From assembly GCF_007997285.1 (NCBI RefSeq), contig NZ_VORX01000001.1, positions 673,819 to 737,818 on the forward strand: a stretch of DNA of 64,000 nucleotides, written 5' to 3'. The notes under the pieces were generated by a model, which was not told where the DNA came from, did not search any database, and saw only the letters and a list, made by a program, of their open reading frames with translations. Every line of letters starts with the position of its first letter. The first letter of the stretch is position 1. The translations under genes were made by a program, and so were the position numbers. Origin of the DNA: Gelidibacter salicanalis. Its GTDB lineage: Bacteria > Bacteroidota > Bacteroidia > Flavobacteriales > Flavobacteriaceae. Of the stretch, positions 7,615-16,782 are shown in pieces.

Positions 7615-8508
7615 ATGGAAAGTTCAACTAGTAACAATAGTAACAAAAATACCGGATTAAAAATTGCTTTAGGCATCTTATTGGCCTTGTTTATCGGGAC
7701 AGGATTCTACACCTCGAAACTATACAATGAGAAAAAAGAAAATGAAGCCACATTGGCTAAGGAGAAACAATTGGTCATGACCGATTTAAATAATATGGCC
7801 AAGCAATATGATATTGCCATTGGTGAGAATAAAGTTGCAAACGAAGATTTGATTGACGCGAGAAATAGAATTCAAAATTTAATGGATTCTTTGAAAATTT
7901 CGCAGAATAGTGTAAACAGTTTGTGGAATTATAAAAAGAAATATTTGTCGTTGCAAGAAGAGATGAATGTACTCTTAACTGAAAATGATAAGTTGAAAAT
8001 TGAAAACTCTCTATTGGCAAATTCATTGGACAGTACCAATGTTAAGTTGGCAGAACGCAACATGTTTACGGATTCGTTACTAGTGCAAAATACGGAATTG
8101 GCTTCAGTAGTGGAAAGTGCAGCTGTTTTACAAACAGTAGGATTAAAAGCGTTTGGAGTGATTGAAAGAAGTTCAGGAAAGTTGATTCCTACTGAAAGAG
8201 CACGTCGTAGTGATAAAATCAGAATCTGTTATACCGTAGCAAAAAACACGTTAGTGGGTGCTGGTGATAAAGAATTGTATGTGCAAGTATTGGATCCTAA
8301 GGACAACGTTTTAGGGGCTAATGAGCAAATTCAATTTGGTGACACTGTTTTAAACTATAGCATTGTTAGTAAATTTAACTACGAAAACAGAAATTTAAAT
8401 ATCTGTGAGTTTGTTTCTCCTAGAGGAGAATTCGCTGAAGGACGTTACACGGTTAATGTTTACAATAAAAAAGAACTCGTATCTAGCACAGAGTTTACTT
8501 TAGAATAA
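7615..8508 (+). CDS. Membrane-anchored coiled-coil protein, unknown function
   Basis: 297 residues. A single transmembrane helix (about 16-34, LKIALGILLALFIGTGFY) follows a short Ser/Asn-rich cytoplasmic tail. Residues about 38-165 are a coiled coil rich in Leu, Asn, Lys and Glu; the last 130 residues form a compact, beta-rich domain (KAFGVIERSSGKLIPTERA, then YVQVLDPKDNVLG). Proteins of this architecture are conserved hypotheticals in Flavobacteriaceae and are sometimes mislabelled as SMC-like because of the coiled coil. It lies between hutG and hutI on the opposite strand and ends at a shared terminator, so it is unlikely to be part of histidine metabolism. Confidence 0.75.
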   Translation: MESSTSNNSNKNTGLKIALGILLALFIGTGFYTSKLYNEKKENEATLAKEKQLVMTDLNNMAKQYDIAIGENKVANEDLIDARNRIQNLMDSLKISQNSVNSLWNYKKKYLSLQEEMNVLLTENDKLKIENSLLANSLDSTNVKLAERNMFTDSLLVQNTELASVVESAAVLQTVGLKAFGVIERSSGKLIPTERARRSDKIRICYTVAKNTLVGAGDKELYVQVLDPKDNVLGANEQIQFGDTVLNYSIVSKFNYENRNLNICEFVSPRGEFAEGRYTVNVYNKKELVSSTEFTLE

Positions 8509-8526
8509 GCGCAAATTACACGAATT

Positions 8527-8562
8527 AAAAACCCGAAAGTCATATGGCTTTCGGGTTTTTTT
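8527..8562. terminator. Bidirectional terminator
   Basis: ACCCGAAAG (8531-8539) and CTTTCGGGT (8548-8556) with A-run before and T-run after; placed between the coiled-coil gene and the convergent hutI. Confidence 0.85.
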
Positions 8563-8598
8563 ATGGTGTCTAGTGTAATGGAAATGCTTGGTTTATCG

Positions 8599-9846
8599 CT
8601 ATACTTCTTTTTTAAGAATTTTTCCTCTAACAATAACGGTCTCAATTAAATTGTCTCCAAATGCATAAGGGAGATTATTATAACTCGCGATTTCTTTGGT
8701 GATGATGATATTCGCTTTTTTGCCTCTACAGATGCTACCGTATTGATTAGATAAGCCCATCGCATATGCCCCATTTATGGTGGCAGCATTAATAGCTTCT
8801 TCAGGAGTCATTCTGAGTTTGATACAGGCGGTGCTGACCACGAAGTTCATATTGCCACTTGGAGTAGACCCCGGATTATAATCGGTAGCCAAAGCCAATG
8901 GAAGGCCTGCATCTATAATTTGTCGTGCTGGCGAATAAGGAATGCTTAAAAAATAAGAACAGGAGGGAAGTGCCACCGGCATTGTATCAGAGCCTTTTAA
9001 GGCTTCAATATCCTCTGGTCTCATTTCTTCTAAATGATCTACAGAACGGGCATTGTGTTCTACGGCAAGCGCAACGCCTCCAAAAGCATTAAATTGATTG
9101 ACGTGAATTTTCGGGGTCATGCCATGTACTGTTCCAGCGGCTAAAATACGATCGGTATCTTCCAAATCGAAATAGCCTTTTTCACAAAACACATCCACAA
9201 AATCAGCAAGATTGGCTTTTGCAACCTCAGGTATCATTTCCGAAACAATAAGATCGACATATTTTGTTTTATTAGCTTTATACTCTCTGGGTACAGCGTG
9301 GGCGGCGAGTAACGTGGTTTTTATAGCTGCTAAAGACTCTTTCTTTAAGCGTTTTATAACGCGAAGCATTTTCATCTCAGCCTCAACAGTAAGGCCATAA
9401 CCTGATTTTATTTCTATAGCGCCTGTGCCTAATTGCATTACTCTATTTAAGCGCACCAAGGATTGTTGATACAGTTCTTCTTCTGAGGTGTTTTGTAAGA
9501 CTTCAGCAGAATTAAGAATGCCGCCACCGCGTTCAGCAATTTCTTCATATGTTAGCCCATTGATGCGGTCAACAAACTCTTGCGATCTATCTCCAGCATA
9601 GACAATATGAGTATGGGAATCACACCAGGCAGGAAGTACAATTTTGCCTGTCGCGTCGATAACCTCTTCGGCTTCATACTCGGTATATTCTGACATCGGA
9701 CCATATTCTACAATAGTATCATTTTCAATGATGAGATACGCGTTCTTGAGCGTAGGAAGTGTTTTCATGTCTTCACCCTTTACAATGGTCACGTTGGTTT
9801 CTCTAACTTGAAGCAGTTCCTTTATATTTTTGATGAGTATGGACAT
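8599..9846 (-). CDS. hutI: Imidazolonepropionase
   Basis: 415 residues, the usual length. Amidohydrolase-fold features: metal-binding CDSHTHIVYAGDR (His78, His80), the conserved IEIKSGYGL, and the late H-V-N-Q-F-N-A-F-G and ALATDYNPGS motifs, the last carrying the metal-ligand Asp. The enzyme opens the imidazolone ring to N-formimidoyl-L-glutamate, the substrate for the product of hutG on the same strand downstream, so the two catalyse successive steps. They are separated by an opposed gene and terminator, hence separately transcribed. A hexanucleotide repeat (9851-9898) sits five bases upstream of the start. Confidence 0.95.
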   Translation of the reverse strand: MSILIKNIKELLQVRETNVTIVKGEDMKTLPTLKNAYLIIENDTIVEYGPMSEYTEYEAEEVIDATGKIVLPAWCDSHTHIVYAGDRSQEFVDRINGLTYEEIAERGGGILNSAEVLQNTSEEELYQQSLVRLNRVMQLGTGAIEIKSGYGLTVEAEMKMLRVIKRLKKESLAAIKTTLLAAHAVPREYKANKTKYVDLIVSEMIPEVAKANLADFVDVFCEKGYFDLEDTDRILAAGTVHGMTPKIHVNQFNAFGGVALAVEHNARSVDHLEEMRPEDIEALKGSDTMPVALPSCSYFLSIPYSPARQIIDAGLPLALATDYNPGSTPSGNMNFVVSTACIKLRMTPEEAINAATINGAYAMGLSNQYGSICRGKKANIIITKEIASYNNLPYAFGDNLIETVIVRGKILKKEV

Positions 9847-9850
9847 AGCG

Positions 9851-9898
9851 TGAAATTGAAATTGAAATTGAAATTGAATTTGAACTTGAACTTGAAAA
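9851..9898. repeat. TGAAAT hexanucleotide microsatellite
   Basis: Eight tandem 6-base units on the + strand: four TGAAAT, then TGAATT, two TGAACT and TGAAAA. It lies directly upstream of the hutI start, in the space where its leader and promoter should be. Confidence 0.9.
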
Positions 9899-9907
9899 AA
9901 ATGAAAT

Positions 9908-9942
9908 AAAAAAGCAAGTTATTAAATTTAACTTGCTTTTTA
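9908..9942 (-). terminator. Terminator of fumC
   Basis: Stem AAAAAGCAAGTTA (9909-9921) and TAACTTGCTTTTT (9929-9941), 37 bp after the fumC stop, with U-run in the minus-strand transcript. Confidence 0.8.
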
Positions 9943-9978
9943 TAGGATTGATTCCGCTTTATAACTTTTGAAGCGTTC

Positions 9979-11376
9979 TTATTTTAGTCCGCCAACCATC
10001 TCTTCAGGTTTTACCCATTCGTCATAGTCTTCGGCAGTAACGTAGCCTAAATTGACCGCTTCCTGTTTTAAGGTTGTACCATTTTTATGCGCTGTATTGG
10101 CGATTTCAGCAGCTTTGTAATAGCCAATTTTAGTGTTTAACGCTGTCACCAACATTAATGAATTATTCAAAAGGTGCTTAATCACATCGTGATTCGGCTC
10201 AATACCTTGGGCACAATGCTCGTCGAAACTTCTGCAGGCATCACCTAAAAGTTGCGCAGATTGTAAAACGTTAGCAGCCATTATCGGTTTAAAAACGTTC
10301 AATTCATAATGGCCTTGCGTGCCACCAACGGTTACGGCAACGTCATTCCCCATAACTTGTGCACACACCATAGTTAACGCTTCGCATTGGGTTGGATTTA
10401 CTTTTCCAGGCATGATAGAACTTCCAGGTTCATTTGCAGGGATGATGATTTCGCCAATACCACTTCTTGGTCCAGAAGCCATCATACGGATATCGTTCGC
10501 AATCTTATTTAAACTTACAGCCAATTGCTTTAATGCACCGTGGGTTTCAACCAAGGCATCATGAGCAGCAAGCGCTTCAAATTTATTTGGAGCTGTTACA
10601 AACGGTAACTCCGTAAATTTTGCAATGTAATCAGCTACCAATTTACTGTATCCCTTTGGAGTATTTAAGCCTGTACCTACGGCAGTTCCGCCTAAAGCGA
10701 CTTCACTTAAGTGCGGTAAGGTGTTTTGTAAAGCTTTTAAACCATAGTCCAATTGTGCAACATAACCTGAAATTTCTTGGCCTAGTGTAATAGGCGTAGC
10801 ATCCATTAAGTGAGTACGTCCAATTTTAACAACGTCTTTAAATTCGCCAGCTTTGTTATGGAGCGTATTGCGGAGTTGAATGACTCCTTGAATGGTGTTT
10901 TCAACAACTTTTTTATATATAGCGATATGCATTCCGGTAGGAAACGTATCATTAGAAGATTGTGATTTGTTAACATCATCATTAGCTTTAATGACAGGCT
11001 CATCATCGCCAATTTTCTTGTCTGCCAATTGCTGTGCTCTATTGGCAATCACTTCATTAACATTCATATTACTTTGGGTCCCAGAACCTGTTTGCCAAAT
11101 TACCAACGGAAATTGGTCATCATGTTTTCCTTCTAAAATCTCGTCACAGACTTGAGCAATCAGGTCGCGCTTTTCTTCAGGTAAAACTCCTAATTCGCAA
11201 TTGGTAAACGCGGCTGCTTTTTTAAGATAGGCAAAACCGTGAATGATTTCTAAAGGCATAGATGCAGGAGCACCAATTTTAAAATTGTTTCGGGAACGTT
11301 CAGTTTGTGCGCCCCAAAGTTTATCTGCAGGGACCTTAACATCTCCCATTGTGTCTTTTTCAATTCTGTATTCCAT
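9979..11376 (-). CDS. fumC: Class II fumarate hydratase
   Basis: 465 residues, the family's standard length. It carries the class II fumarase/aspartase signatures: [19 protein letters not shown] in the N-terminal domain, [10 protein letters not shown] in the middle and the fumarate-lyase signature [15 protein letters not shown], whose Ser-Ser loop holds the catalytic serine. It interconverts fumarate and L-malate in the TCA cycle as a cytoplasmic homotetramer and needs no iron-sulfur cluster. It is a single-gene unit with its own terminator. Aspartase and argininosuccinate lyase are related, but the overall sequence reads clearly as FumC. Confidence 0.96.
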   Translation of the reverse strand: MEYRIEKDTMGDVKVPADKLWGAQTERSRNNFKIGAPASMPLEIIHGFAYLKKAAAFTNCELGVLPEEKRDLIAQVCDEILEGKHDDQFPLVIWQTGSGTQSNMNVNEVIANRAQQLADKKIGDDEPVIKANDDVNKSQSSNDTFPTGMHIAIYKKVVENTIQGVIQLRNTLHNKAGEFKDVVKIGRTHLMDATPITLGQEISGYVAQLDYGLKALQNTLPHLSEVALGGTAVGTGLNTPKGYSKLVADYIAKFTELPFVTAPNKFEALAAHDALVETHGALKQLAVSLNKIANDIRMMASGPRSGIGEIIIPANEPGSSIMPGKVNPTQCEALTMVCAQVMGNDVAVTVGGTQGHYELNVFKPIMAANVLQSAQLLGDACRSFDEHCAQGIEPNHDVIKHLLNNSLMLVTALNTKIGYYKAAEIANTAHKNGTTLKQEAVNLGYVTAEDYDEWVKPEEMVGGLK

Positions 11377-11648
11377 AATACTTAGATGATTAATTACTAC
11401 ACAAAGTTAAGATTTTGAGGACGATTAAAGAATTGTTTTGAGGGTTTAATTTTATGAATTATCCACATTAGTTTGGTGATTAATAAGAGGAAAAGATGCT
11501 TTGCTCTATCTAAAAATGGATATATTTGAACGTGATTGAAAATGAAACTGATACCTCCAAGTCAGTCTACAATTAACAATTCTTTCATATGTAGCCTTAG
11601 CAATTATACTTACCTTTAGATATATTAATTACTAAAAACACTATTTTT

Positions 11649-12290
11649 ATGAAAACGATTCGATTAGGTGATGAAGCTCCAAATTTTACAGCCGAAACAA
11701 CGGAGGGCGATATAAACTTTCATGAGTGGCTAGGAGATAGCTGGGGTATTTTATTTTCCCATCCTGCAGATTATACACCAGTATGTACTACTGAACTTGG
11801 TGCCGTGGCGAAGTACAAAAAAGAATTTGATAAACGGAATACTAAAGTTATTGCTTTAAGTGTTGACGGTTTAGAATCTCATAAGGATTGGATAAAGGAT
11901 ATTAACGCTACTCAAAATACTACCGTAAACTTCCCGATTATTGCTGATGAAGATCACAAGGTATCTAATTTGTATGATATGATTCATCCCAATGCTGACA
12001 GTAAACATACGGTGAGATCAGTTTTTGTTATCGCACCTGATAAAACAGTTAAATTAACCATTACGTATCCAGCATCTACAGGTAGAAACTTTGATGAGTT
12101 GCTTCGTGTAATAGATTCCTTACAATTGACTGCCTACCATAAAGTTGCAACACCGGCTAATTGGACTGATGGCGATGATTGTGTCATTGTACCTGCAGTT
12201 AGTAGTGAGGAGGCTAAGAAGATGTTCCCTAAAGGTTTTAATGAAGTGCGTCCTTATTTAAGAATGACGCCACAGCCTAACAAGAACTAG
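11649..12290 (+). CDS. 1-Cys peroxiredoxin (Prx6 family)
   Basis: 213 residues with the peroxidatic motif HPADYTPVCTTELG (Cys46) and the long C-terminal extension typical of Prx6-type peroxiredoxins, ending GFNEVRPYLRMTPQP. The only other cysteine is in DGDDCVIVPA, as in other members of the group, so a classical resolving cysteine is not evident. It reduces hydrogen peroxide and organic hydroperoxides in the cytoplasm. It stands alone with 272 bp upstream to the divergent fumC. The upstream region contains TACCTTTA at about -24, an imperfect -7 box. Confidence 0.93.
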   Translation: MKTIRLGDEAPNFTAETTEGDINFHEWLGDSWGILFSHPADYTPVCTTELGAVAKYKKEFDKRNTKVIALSVDGLESHKDWIKDINATQNTTVNFPIIADEDHKVSNLYDMIHPNADSKHTVRSVFVIAPDKTVKLTITYPASTGRNFDELLRVIDSLQLTAYHKVATPANWTDGDDCVIVPAVSSEEAKKMFPKGFNEVRPYLRMTPQPNKN

Positions 12291-12328
12291 GCTTTTAACA
12301 ACCTTGTTAATAAAAGTTAATTTTGGTA

Positions 12329-12359
12329 TTGTAAAACACAATGCTTTCTTATATCTTTG
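12329..12359 (+). promoter_or_regulatory. Bacteroidota-type promoter
   Basis: TTG (12329-12331), 20-bp spacer, TATCTTTG (12352-12359), which fits the TAnnTTTG -7 consensus; 28 bp before the ATG at 12387. Confidence 0.5.
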
Positions 12360-12386
12360 CTTTAATTATTAAAAACAACTCTCAGC

Positions 12387-12572
12387 ATGTTTGATTTTGA
12401 CCAATATTTAGGATTTTTAGCATTTTTAACCATTTTAACCATTGGGTTCTGGTTAATGATATTTTTGATGACTTTCGTAATTCCTTATTGGATTTTTGGT
12501 TCATCAATGGAACGTTTTAAGGAAATAAAAGCAGAGCGTAAAGCTAAGAGAGCATCAATGAGCTCAAAGTAA
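12387..12572 (+). CDS. Small membrane protein, unknown function
   Basis: 61 residues. Two hydrophobic stretches (about 8-24 and 25-42) are followed by a strongly basic tail (IKAERKAKRASMSSK). A consensus -7 box lies 28 bp upstream and a strong terminator lies 24 bp downstream, so it is very likely expressed as its own short transcript. No family recognised. The positive tail would be cytoplasmic by the positive-inside rule. Confidence 0.7.
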   Translation: MFDFDQYLGFLAFLTILTIGFWLMIFLMTFVIPYWIFGSSMERFKEIKAERKAKRASMSSK

Positions 12573-12595
12573 CAATAATTTAAATACCAGATATT

Positions 12596-12628
12596 AAAAA
12601 AGCGGTTTCAATTTGAAACCGCTTTTTT
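12596..12628. terminator. Bidirectional terminator
   Basis: AGCGGTTTC (12601-12609) and GAAACCGCT (12615-12623) flanked by A- and T-runs, between convergent genes. Confidence 0.85.
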
Positions 12629-12648
12629 GTGCTTTATTGTGAAAGTTA

Positions 12649-15162
12649 TTATCCTTCAAAATCCATGTCGTCACCACCGTTGCTGCGCTCCATACTACGT
12701 TGTTGTTTCTTTTGTTGGTTGAAACGGTACGTGAATGATAGGTTAAAACTACGCTGTCTCCATTGGTACTCTGAGGCACTGATAAATGTAGGAGTAAAAG
12801 ATTCCATTGATCTCTTTCTGGTATTGAATACATCACTCACATTAAATGCAATTGAGGCACGCTCATCAAACACATCCTTACTGAAGGCAAAATCAGTAGA
12901 GAACATGCCATCTCTTTTGTTTTGTGCATCTTCACTTGGCCCCATATAGAATAAACGTGTTTGCCAATCAATACCGCCCGGTAGGGTAAATTTGTTATTA
13001 AATCTTACAAACCAGCTCAAGTTTTCAGCACCGTAATCCGTGTCATTATAAAAACCTTCTGTTTTAGATTGGTATAAATTAAAGTTACCATTCATGTTCC
13101 ACTTTTTAGAAGGACGGTAGGATAATGTAAATTCAAAACCATAACGATCGTTGGTCGCTAAATTGATAGGCGTTCTTCTGATGACCGGAATAACACTTTC
13201 GTGTTGAGCGGATACATCACCAAATGTTGGATCATTTTCGTTGATGGTATAATTGATATCTCTAATGTAGAAATCGCCAGTAGGTTCGCTGATAAAGCTA
13301 AATACGTCCGTTGCTCTTTCGTAATAAATTGAAGAATTTAAAGTAAACTTACTGAAGTTCCATAAATATCCTAAATCTATTTTGTTAGAATAACTAGGGT
13401 CGATATCTGGGTTTCCTTGGAATACGCTGGTTGGGCTGCTTCTTGATGGAAATGGATTGATAAATCGAGAATATGGTCTACGGATACGTCTGTTATATCC
13501 TAATTGTAAACTTTGATCCTTATTAATTTCATAGCCTAAATTAAGTGTTGGGAATAACCCAACATAATCCTTTTTCTGAAGATCATTGGTTGTTTTTTGA
13601 TCGATTGTTACACGTGATCCTTCCATACGTAAGCCCATCAAATAAGAAAACTTATTACCAATCTTACTTCCAAACTGGGTGTAAACCGCATTGATATAAT
13701 CTCTATAGATCAAATTATTACTGACATCAGTGTCCAATTCAAATTGATTGTCTTCATAAAATTCTAAACTATAGTCCGTATCCATTTCATTGAAATTTCC
13801 ACGGTATCCTAATTCAAATTGGCTGTTTTCTCCAATTGGATGCACGTAATCTGCTTGTAATAAAACTTTATTTTGATTCTGTAGCATTTGTACACGTTCT
13901 ACGGTTGCTCCATCTTGAGAAATTAATGAACGCTCATTTTCATCATTGGTTTCGTATTGAAAATCGAAGGTCAATTTATGTTGGCTATTGTCTTTAAACT
14001 GCTTATTGAAGTTTACCGAATATTGAATGGTTTTATCATCTTCAACTTCAGGATTAAAACGTTCAGAAGAAGAGAGAAAGTTATTGCTGGCATCAAATTC
14101 TCTACTGATATTTGTACTGTTATTCTCCTGATCACTATTTCTATAGACCAAAGAGGTAGTTAATGATGCAGAATCATTAATATACCACTCCACACCAACG
14201 TTAGTTGTAAAGTTTTTATCTTGTCTTTCAGATTCGCCTTTTTCATTTAAGAAGGTATCAGGCCTGTCCTCAATAAGATTGCCATTAGTGTCAAATCTGT
14301 TGTTGAAATATTGAGTTTCTGTGGAGGATTTTCCTGGAGATTCTCTATAGGTATAAGAAGTGGTGTTGAAGAAGTTGAAATCGCCAGTTCTGTAATTGAT
14401 ATTACCTGACACACCAGCCGTTGTAGGATAGCCAGCGTTTGCAGTTATGGCGCCGTTGAATCCTTGAAGTTTACTTCTTCTTAAGATGATATTTAAAATT
14501 CCACCCGTACCTTCAGCATCATATCTTGCTGATGGAGACGTAATCACCTCAACACGCTCTATTGATTCTGCCGGTAATTGACGCAACGCATCGGTAGAAT
14601 TTAAGCCTACCAAGCCTGATGGTTTCCCGTTGATTAAAATTGTAACGTTTTCATTCCCTCTTAAAGAGACGTTCCCTTCAACATCGACAGATACGGAAGG
14701 CACGTTATCTAAAACGTCACTCACAGTTCCGCCTCTAACGGTAAGGTCTTGACCAACATTGTATATTTTCTTGTCTAATTTAATTTCGACCGTGGTACGT
14801 TCAGCAACAATTGATACTTCACCCAAAGATTGTGCATCAATGGCAATGCCCATCACACCTAAGTCAGTATTCTGATTGATAGTTTTGTTTGGAATTTTTT
14901 TGGTACCGTAAGATATGTACTCAATAGATATGTCATAAGTGCCTTTAGGAACTTTAATATCAAATTTACCATCAAGGTTAGTAATACCACCGGTGACAAT
15001 TCTGTTTTCAACCTTGCTGAAAAAGGCAATGGTAGCATACTCCAGCGGTTGGTTTACATCGTTGTCCATGACAACGCCGGTAACGCTAACCTCTTGCTGG
15101 GCGAACACGAGATGTGATGTAAATACAAATAGTAGGGTAAATACGTAGGGAATTAGTTTCAT
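12649..15162 (-). CDS. Outer-membrane beta-barrel receptor (CarboxypepD_reg plus OMP_b-brl_3 type)
   Basis: 837 residues. A signal peptide (cut near VFAQQE) is followed by a carboxypeptidase-regulatory-like domain (about 24-110), a plug-like domain (about 120-225, with LRGNENVTILINGKPSGLVG) and a long beta-barrel ending in an aromatic strand (FNLSFTYRF). This is the Bacteroidota family of TonB-linked receptors with an OMP_b-brl_3 barrel; the ligand is unknown and no SusD partner is present. An extra charged tail rich in Gln, Arg and Asp follows the last strand. A small exported protein gene ends six bases upstream, implying a two-gene operon. Confidence 0.88.
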   Translation of the reverse strand: MKLIPYVFTLLFVFTSHLVFAQQEVSVTGVVMDNDVNQPLEYATIAFFSKVENRIVTGGITNLDGKFDIKVPKGTYDISIEYISYGTKKIPNKTINQNTDLGVMGIAIDAQSLGEVSIVAERTTVEIKLDKKIYNVGQDLTVRGGTVSDVLDNVPSVSVDVEGNVSLRGNENVTILINGKPSGLVGLNSTDALRQLPAESIERVEVITSPSARYDAEGTGGILNIILRRSKLQGFNGAITANAGYPTTAGVSGNINYRTGDFNFFNTTSYTYRESPGKSSTETQYFNNRFDTNGNLIEDRPDTFLNEKGESERQDKNFTTNVGVEWYINDSASLTTSLVYRNSDQENNSTNISREFDASNNFLSSSERFNPEVEDDKTIQYSVNFNKQFKDNSQHKLTFDFQYETNDENERSLISQDGATVERVQMLQNQNKVLLQADYVHPIGENSQFELGYRGNFNEMDTDYSLEFYEDNQFELDTDVSNNLIYRDYINAVYTQFGSKIGNKFSYLMGLRMEGSRVTIDQKTTNDLQKKDYVGLFPTLNLGYEINKDQSLQLGYNRRIRRPYSRFINPFPSRSSPTSVFQGNPDIDPSYSNKIDLGYLWNFSKFTLNSSIYYERATDVFSFISEPTGDFYIRDINYTINENDPTFGDVSAQHESVIPVIRRTPINLATNDRYGFEFTLSYRPSKKWNMNGNFNLYQSKTEGFYNDTDYGAENLSWFVRFNNKFTLPGGIDWQTRLFYMGPSEDAQNKRDGMFSTDFAFSKDVFDERASIAFNVSDVFNTRKRSMESFTPTFISASEYQWRQRSFNLSFTYRFNQQKKQQRSMERSNGGDDMDFEG

Positions 15163-15168
15163 TATTAT

Positions 15169-15588
15169 TTAGTTATTTTTTTTGGTTTTAGTTTTCTGCA
15201 ATTTTTTTATTTCGGTTTTATTATCACTTAGAAAGCGGTGGATGGAACTGATAGTTTCCTCTGAATACAATTCACTGACATCAGCAAAATGAGAAATTTT
15301 CATCTCCTCAATCACAGATTCTTTCTCTATTGCCTTGTAACTATCAGAACTATAAATTTTATGACGTTTTTCATAAAACTCATCTATTTTTTGTTTGATG
15401 ATTTGACCTTTAAAATCGTCAACGTGTAGAAGTTTAACAAAGGTGTCAACACGCTCGCGGTACTGATCCATTTGTTTTTCCATATACTGTTCCCGCTCTT
15501 TTTCCATAGCTTCTTTTTTCTGTGCATGCGCGGGAGAGACGCTTAAAACAAGCATCAAAAGAGTAACCTTGACTAGTTTTGCAACCAT
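15169..15588 (-). CDS. Small exported protein, unknown function
   Basis: 139 residues with a signal peptide (hydrophobic VTLLMLVLSV, cleavage near AHAQ). The mature part is highly charged and mostly alpha-helical (KKEAMEKEREQYMEKQMDQY), with no cysteine pair or recognisable motif. Its stop lies six bases before the start of the beta-barrel receptor, so they are probably co-transcribed; it could be a periplasmic partner of the receptor, but that is inferred from adjacency only. A basic Lys/Thr/Asn-rich C-terminus may be disordered. Confidence 0.75.
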   Translation of the reverse strand: MVAKLVKVTLLMLVLSVSPAHAQKKEAMEKEREQYMEKQMDQYRERVDTFVKLLHVDDFKGQIIKQKIDEFYEKRHKIYSSDSYKAIEKESVIEEMKISHFADVSELYSEETISSIHRFLSDNKTEIKKLQKTKTKKNN

Positions 15589-15669
15589 AATAAATAGGGT
15601 TTATTATTGAGAGTGCAAAAATAGAACTTGGTTTAATGGGGTTTGGTTAAAGTTGTGTTAAAGCTACCC

Positions 15670-16011
15670 TTAAAGGATGTTAAGGATGTTTTGTGGAGGC
15701 CTACCAATTATGGCTTTCTTGCCATTTACAACAATTGGTCGTTCGATTAATTTAGGGTGTTTTACCATGGCGGCAATGAGGTCATTATCCGAAAGATCTA
15801 AATCCTTGTATTTTTCTTTCCAAATAGACTCATTTTTTCTGATCAGTTCAATTGGTTTGATGCCTAAAAGGCTAATAACGTTTTCCAATGCTTCCTGATC
15901 AAAAGTATCTTCCAGATATTTGATCACCTCAAAATTTGTAGAGTTTTCTTCGAGAATTTGTAGCGCTTCTCTCGATTTACTGCAACGGGGATTGTGATAA
16001 ATGGAAATCAT
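15670..16011 (-). CDS. arsC: Arsenate reductase (glutaredoxin-type, ArsC/YfgD family)
   Basis: 113 residues of the thioredoxin-like ArsC fold. The active-site motif HNPRCSKSRE holds Cys10, and the later LIERPIVVNG matches the family's conserved arginine region. The N-terminal beta-strand and spacing are typical. Family members reduce arsenate with glutathione or glutaredoxin; however, no arsenic-resistance genes (arsB, acr3, arsR) are nearby, so it may be the broader YfgD-like paralogue with another substrate. It stands alone, oriented like its neighbours, 75 bp downstream of the HAD gene. Confidence 0.88.
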   Translation of the reverse strand: MISIYHNPRCSKSREALQILEENSTNFEVIKYLEDTFDQEALENVISLLGIKPIELIRKNESIWKEKYKDLDLSDNDLIAAMVKHPKLIERPIVVNGKKAIIGRPPQNILNIL

Positions 16012-16086
16012 GAGTCAAGATTTTATGTGATACTCAAAATTAGGCAATTTGATGACCTCAACAATGTTGAAAGTTATAAATAGATT

Positions 16087-16704
16087 TTAAAGTTGGATGT
16101 TCAGGGCCTTGAGATCAGCTGCTAAATTTTCTGGATCTTTAAATAGAATTGTGTTGATGCCCATATCTTTGGCGGCAATAATATTCCGAAGGTTGTCATC
16201 AATAAAAACAGCTCGATTGGCTTCAATATCAAAACGGCTCAGGGTCAATTCATAGATGTCTTTAAAAGGTTTTCGGGTTTTTTCTTCACCAGAAACAATA
16301 ATTCCTTCAAACCAATGCAAAAACTCAAAACGCTCCAAAGCGATTGGAAATGTTTCATGGCTCCAATTGGTGAGAGCCACGACTTTGTAATCTTTATTAT
16401 CGATTAGCTTTTTCAAAATTGCCACGGTTCCTTCAATGGCTTCGCCCAACATGTCTTCCCAACGTCCGTAAAACATTTTAATCAACTCTTCATGCTCAGG
16501 AAACAAGGCGATGCGTTCTTCTGTGGCCTTGGCCAATGGATATCCAGCATCTTGATTCTCGTTCCAATCGTGAGTACAAACGGTATCAAAAAACGCTTGC
16601 ATTTTATCTCGGTCTCCCTGAAAAACGTCTAAATAGACATACTCAGGATTCCAATCAATTAGAACGCCTCCCAAATCAAAAATGATCGTGTCAATACTAT
16701 TCAT
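16087..16704 (-). CDS. HAD-superfamily hydrolase (subfamily IA)
   Basis: 205 residues. The four HAD motifs are visible: DLGGVLIDWN (motif I, with a Gly-Gly in place of the usual DxD second Asp region, as in YihX-like enzymes), ALTNWS (motif II), a Lys in GEEKTRKPF (motif III) and FIDDN (motif IV). The helical cap lies between motifs I and II. The YihX-type group dephosphorylates sugar phosphates such as glucose 1-phosphate, but the substrate here cannot be fixed from sequence. It ends 78 bp upstream of prfB's stop region and is transcribed in the same direction as prfB. Confidence 0.85.
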   Translation of the reverse strand: MNSIDTIIFDLGGVLIDWNPEYVYLDVFQGDRDKMQAFFDTVCTHDWNENQDAGYPLAKATEERIALFPEHEELIKMFYGRWEDMLGEAIEGTVAILKKLIDNKDYKVVALTNWSHETFPIALERFEFLHWFEGIIVSGEEKTRKPFKDIYELTLSRFDIEANRAVFIDDNLRNIIAAKDMGINTILFKDPENLAADLKALNIQL

Positions 16705-16782
16705 CTTTATACTATTAATAATTAATAATGTTCAAAATACGTATGATAAGTGGTCACAAGATAATCATTACAACACGTTAGG

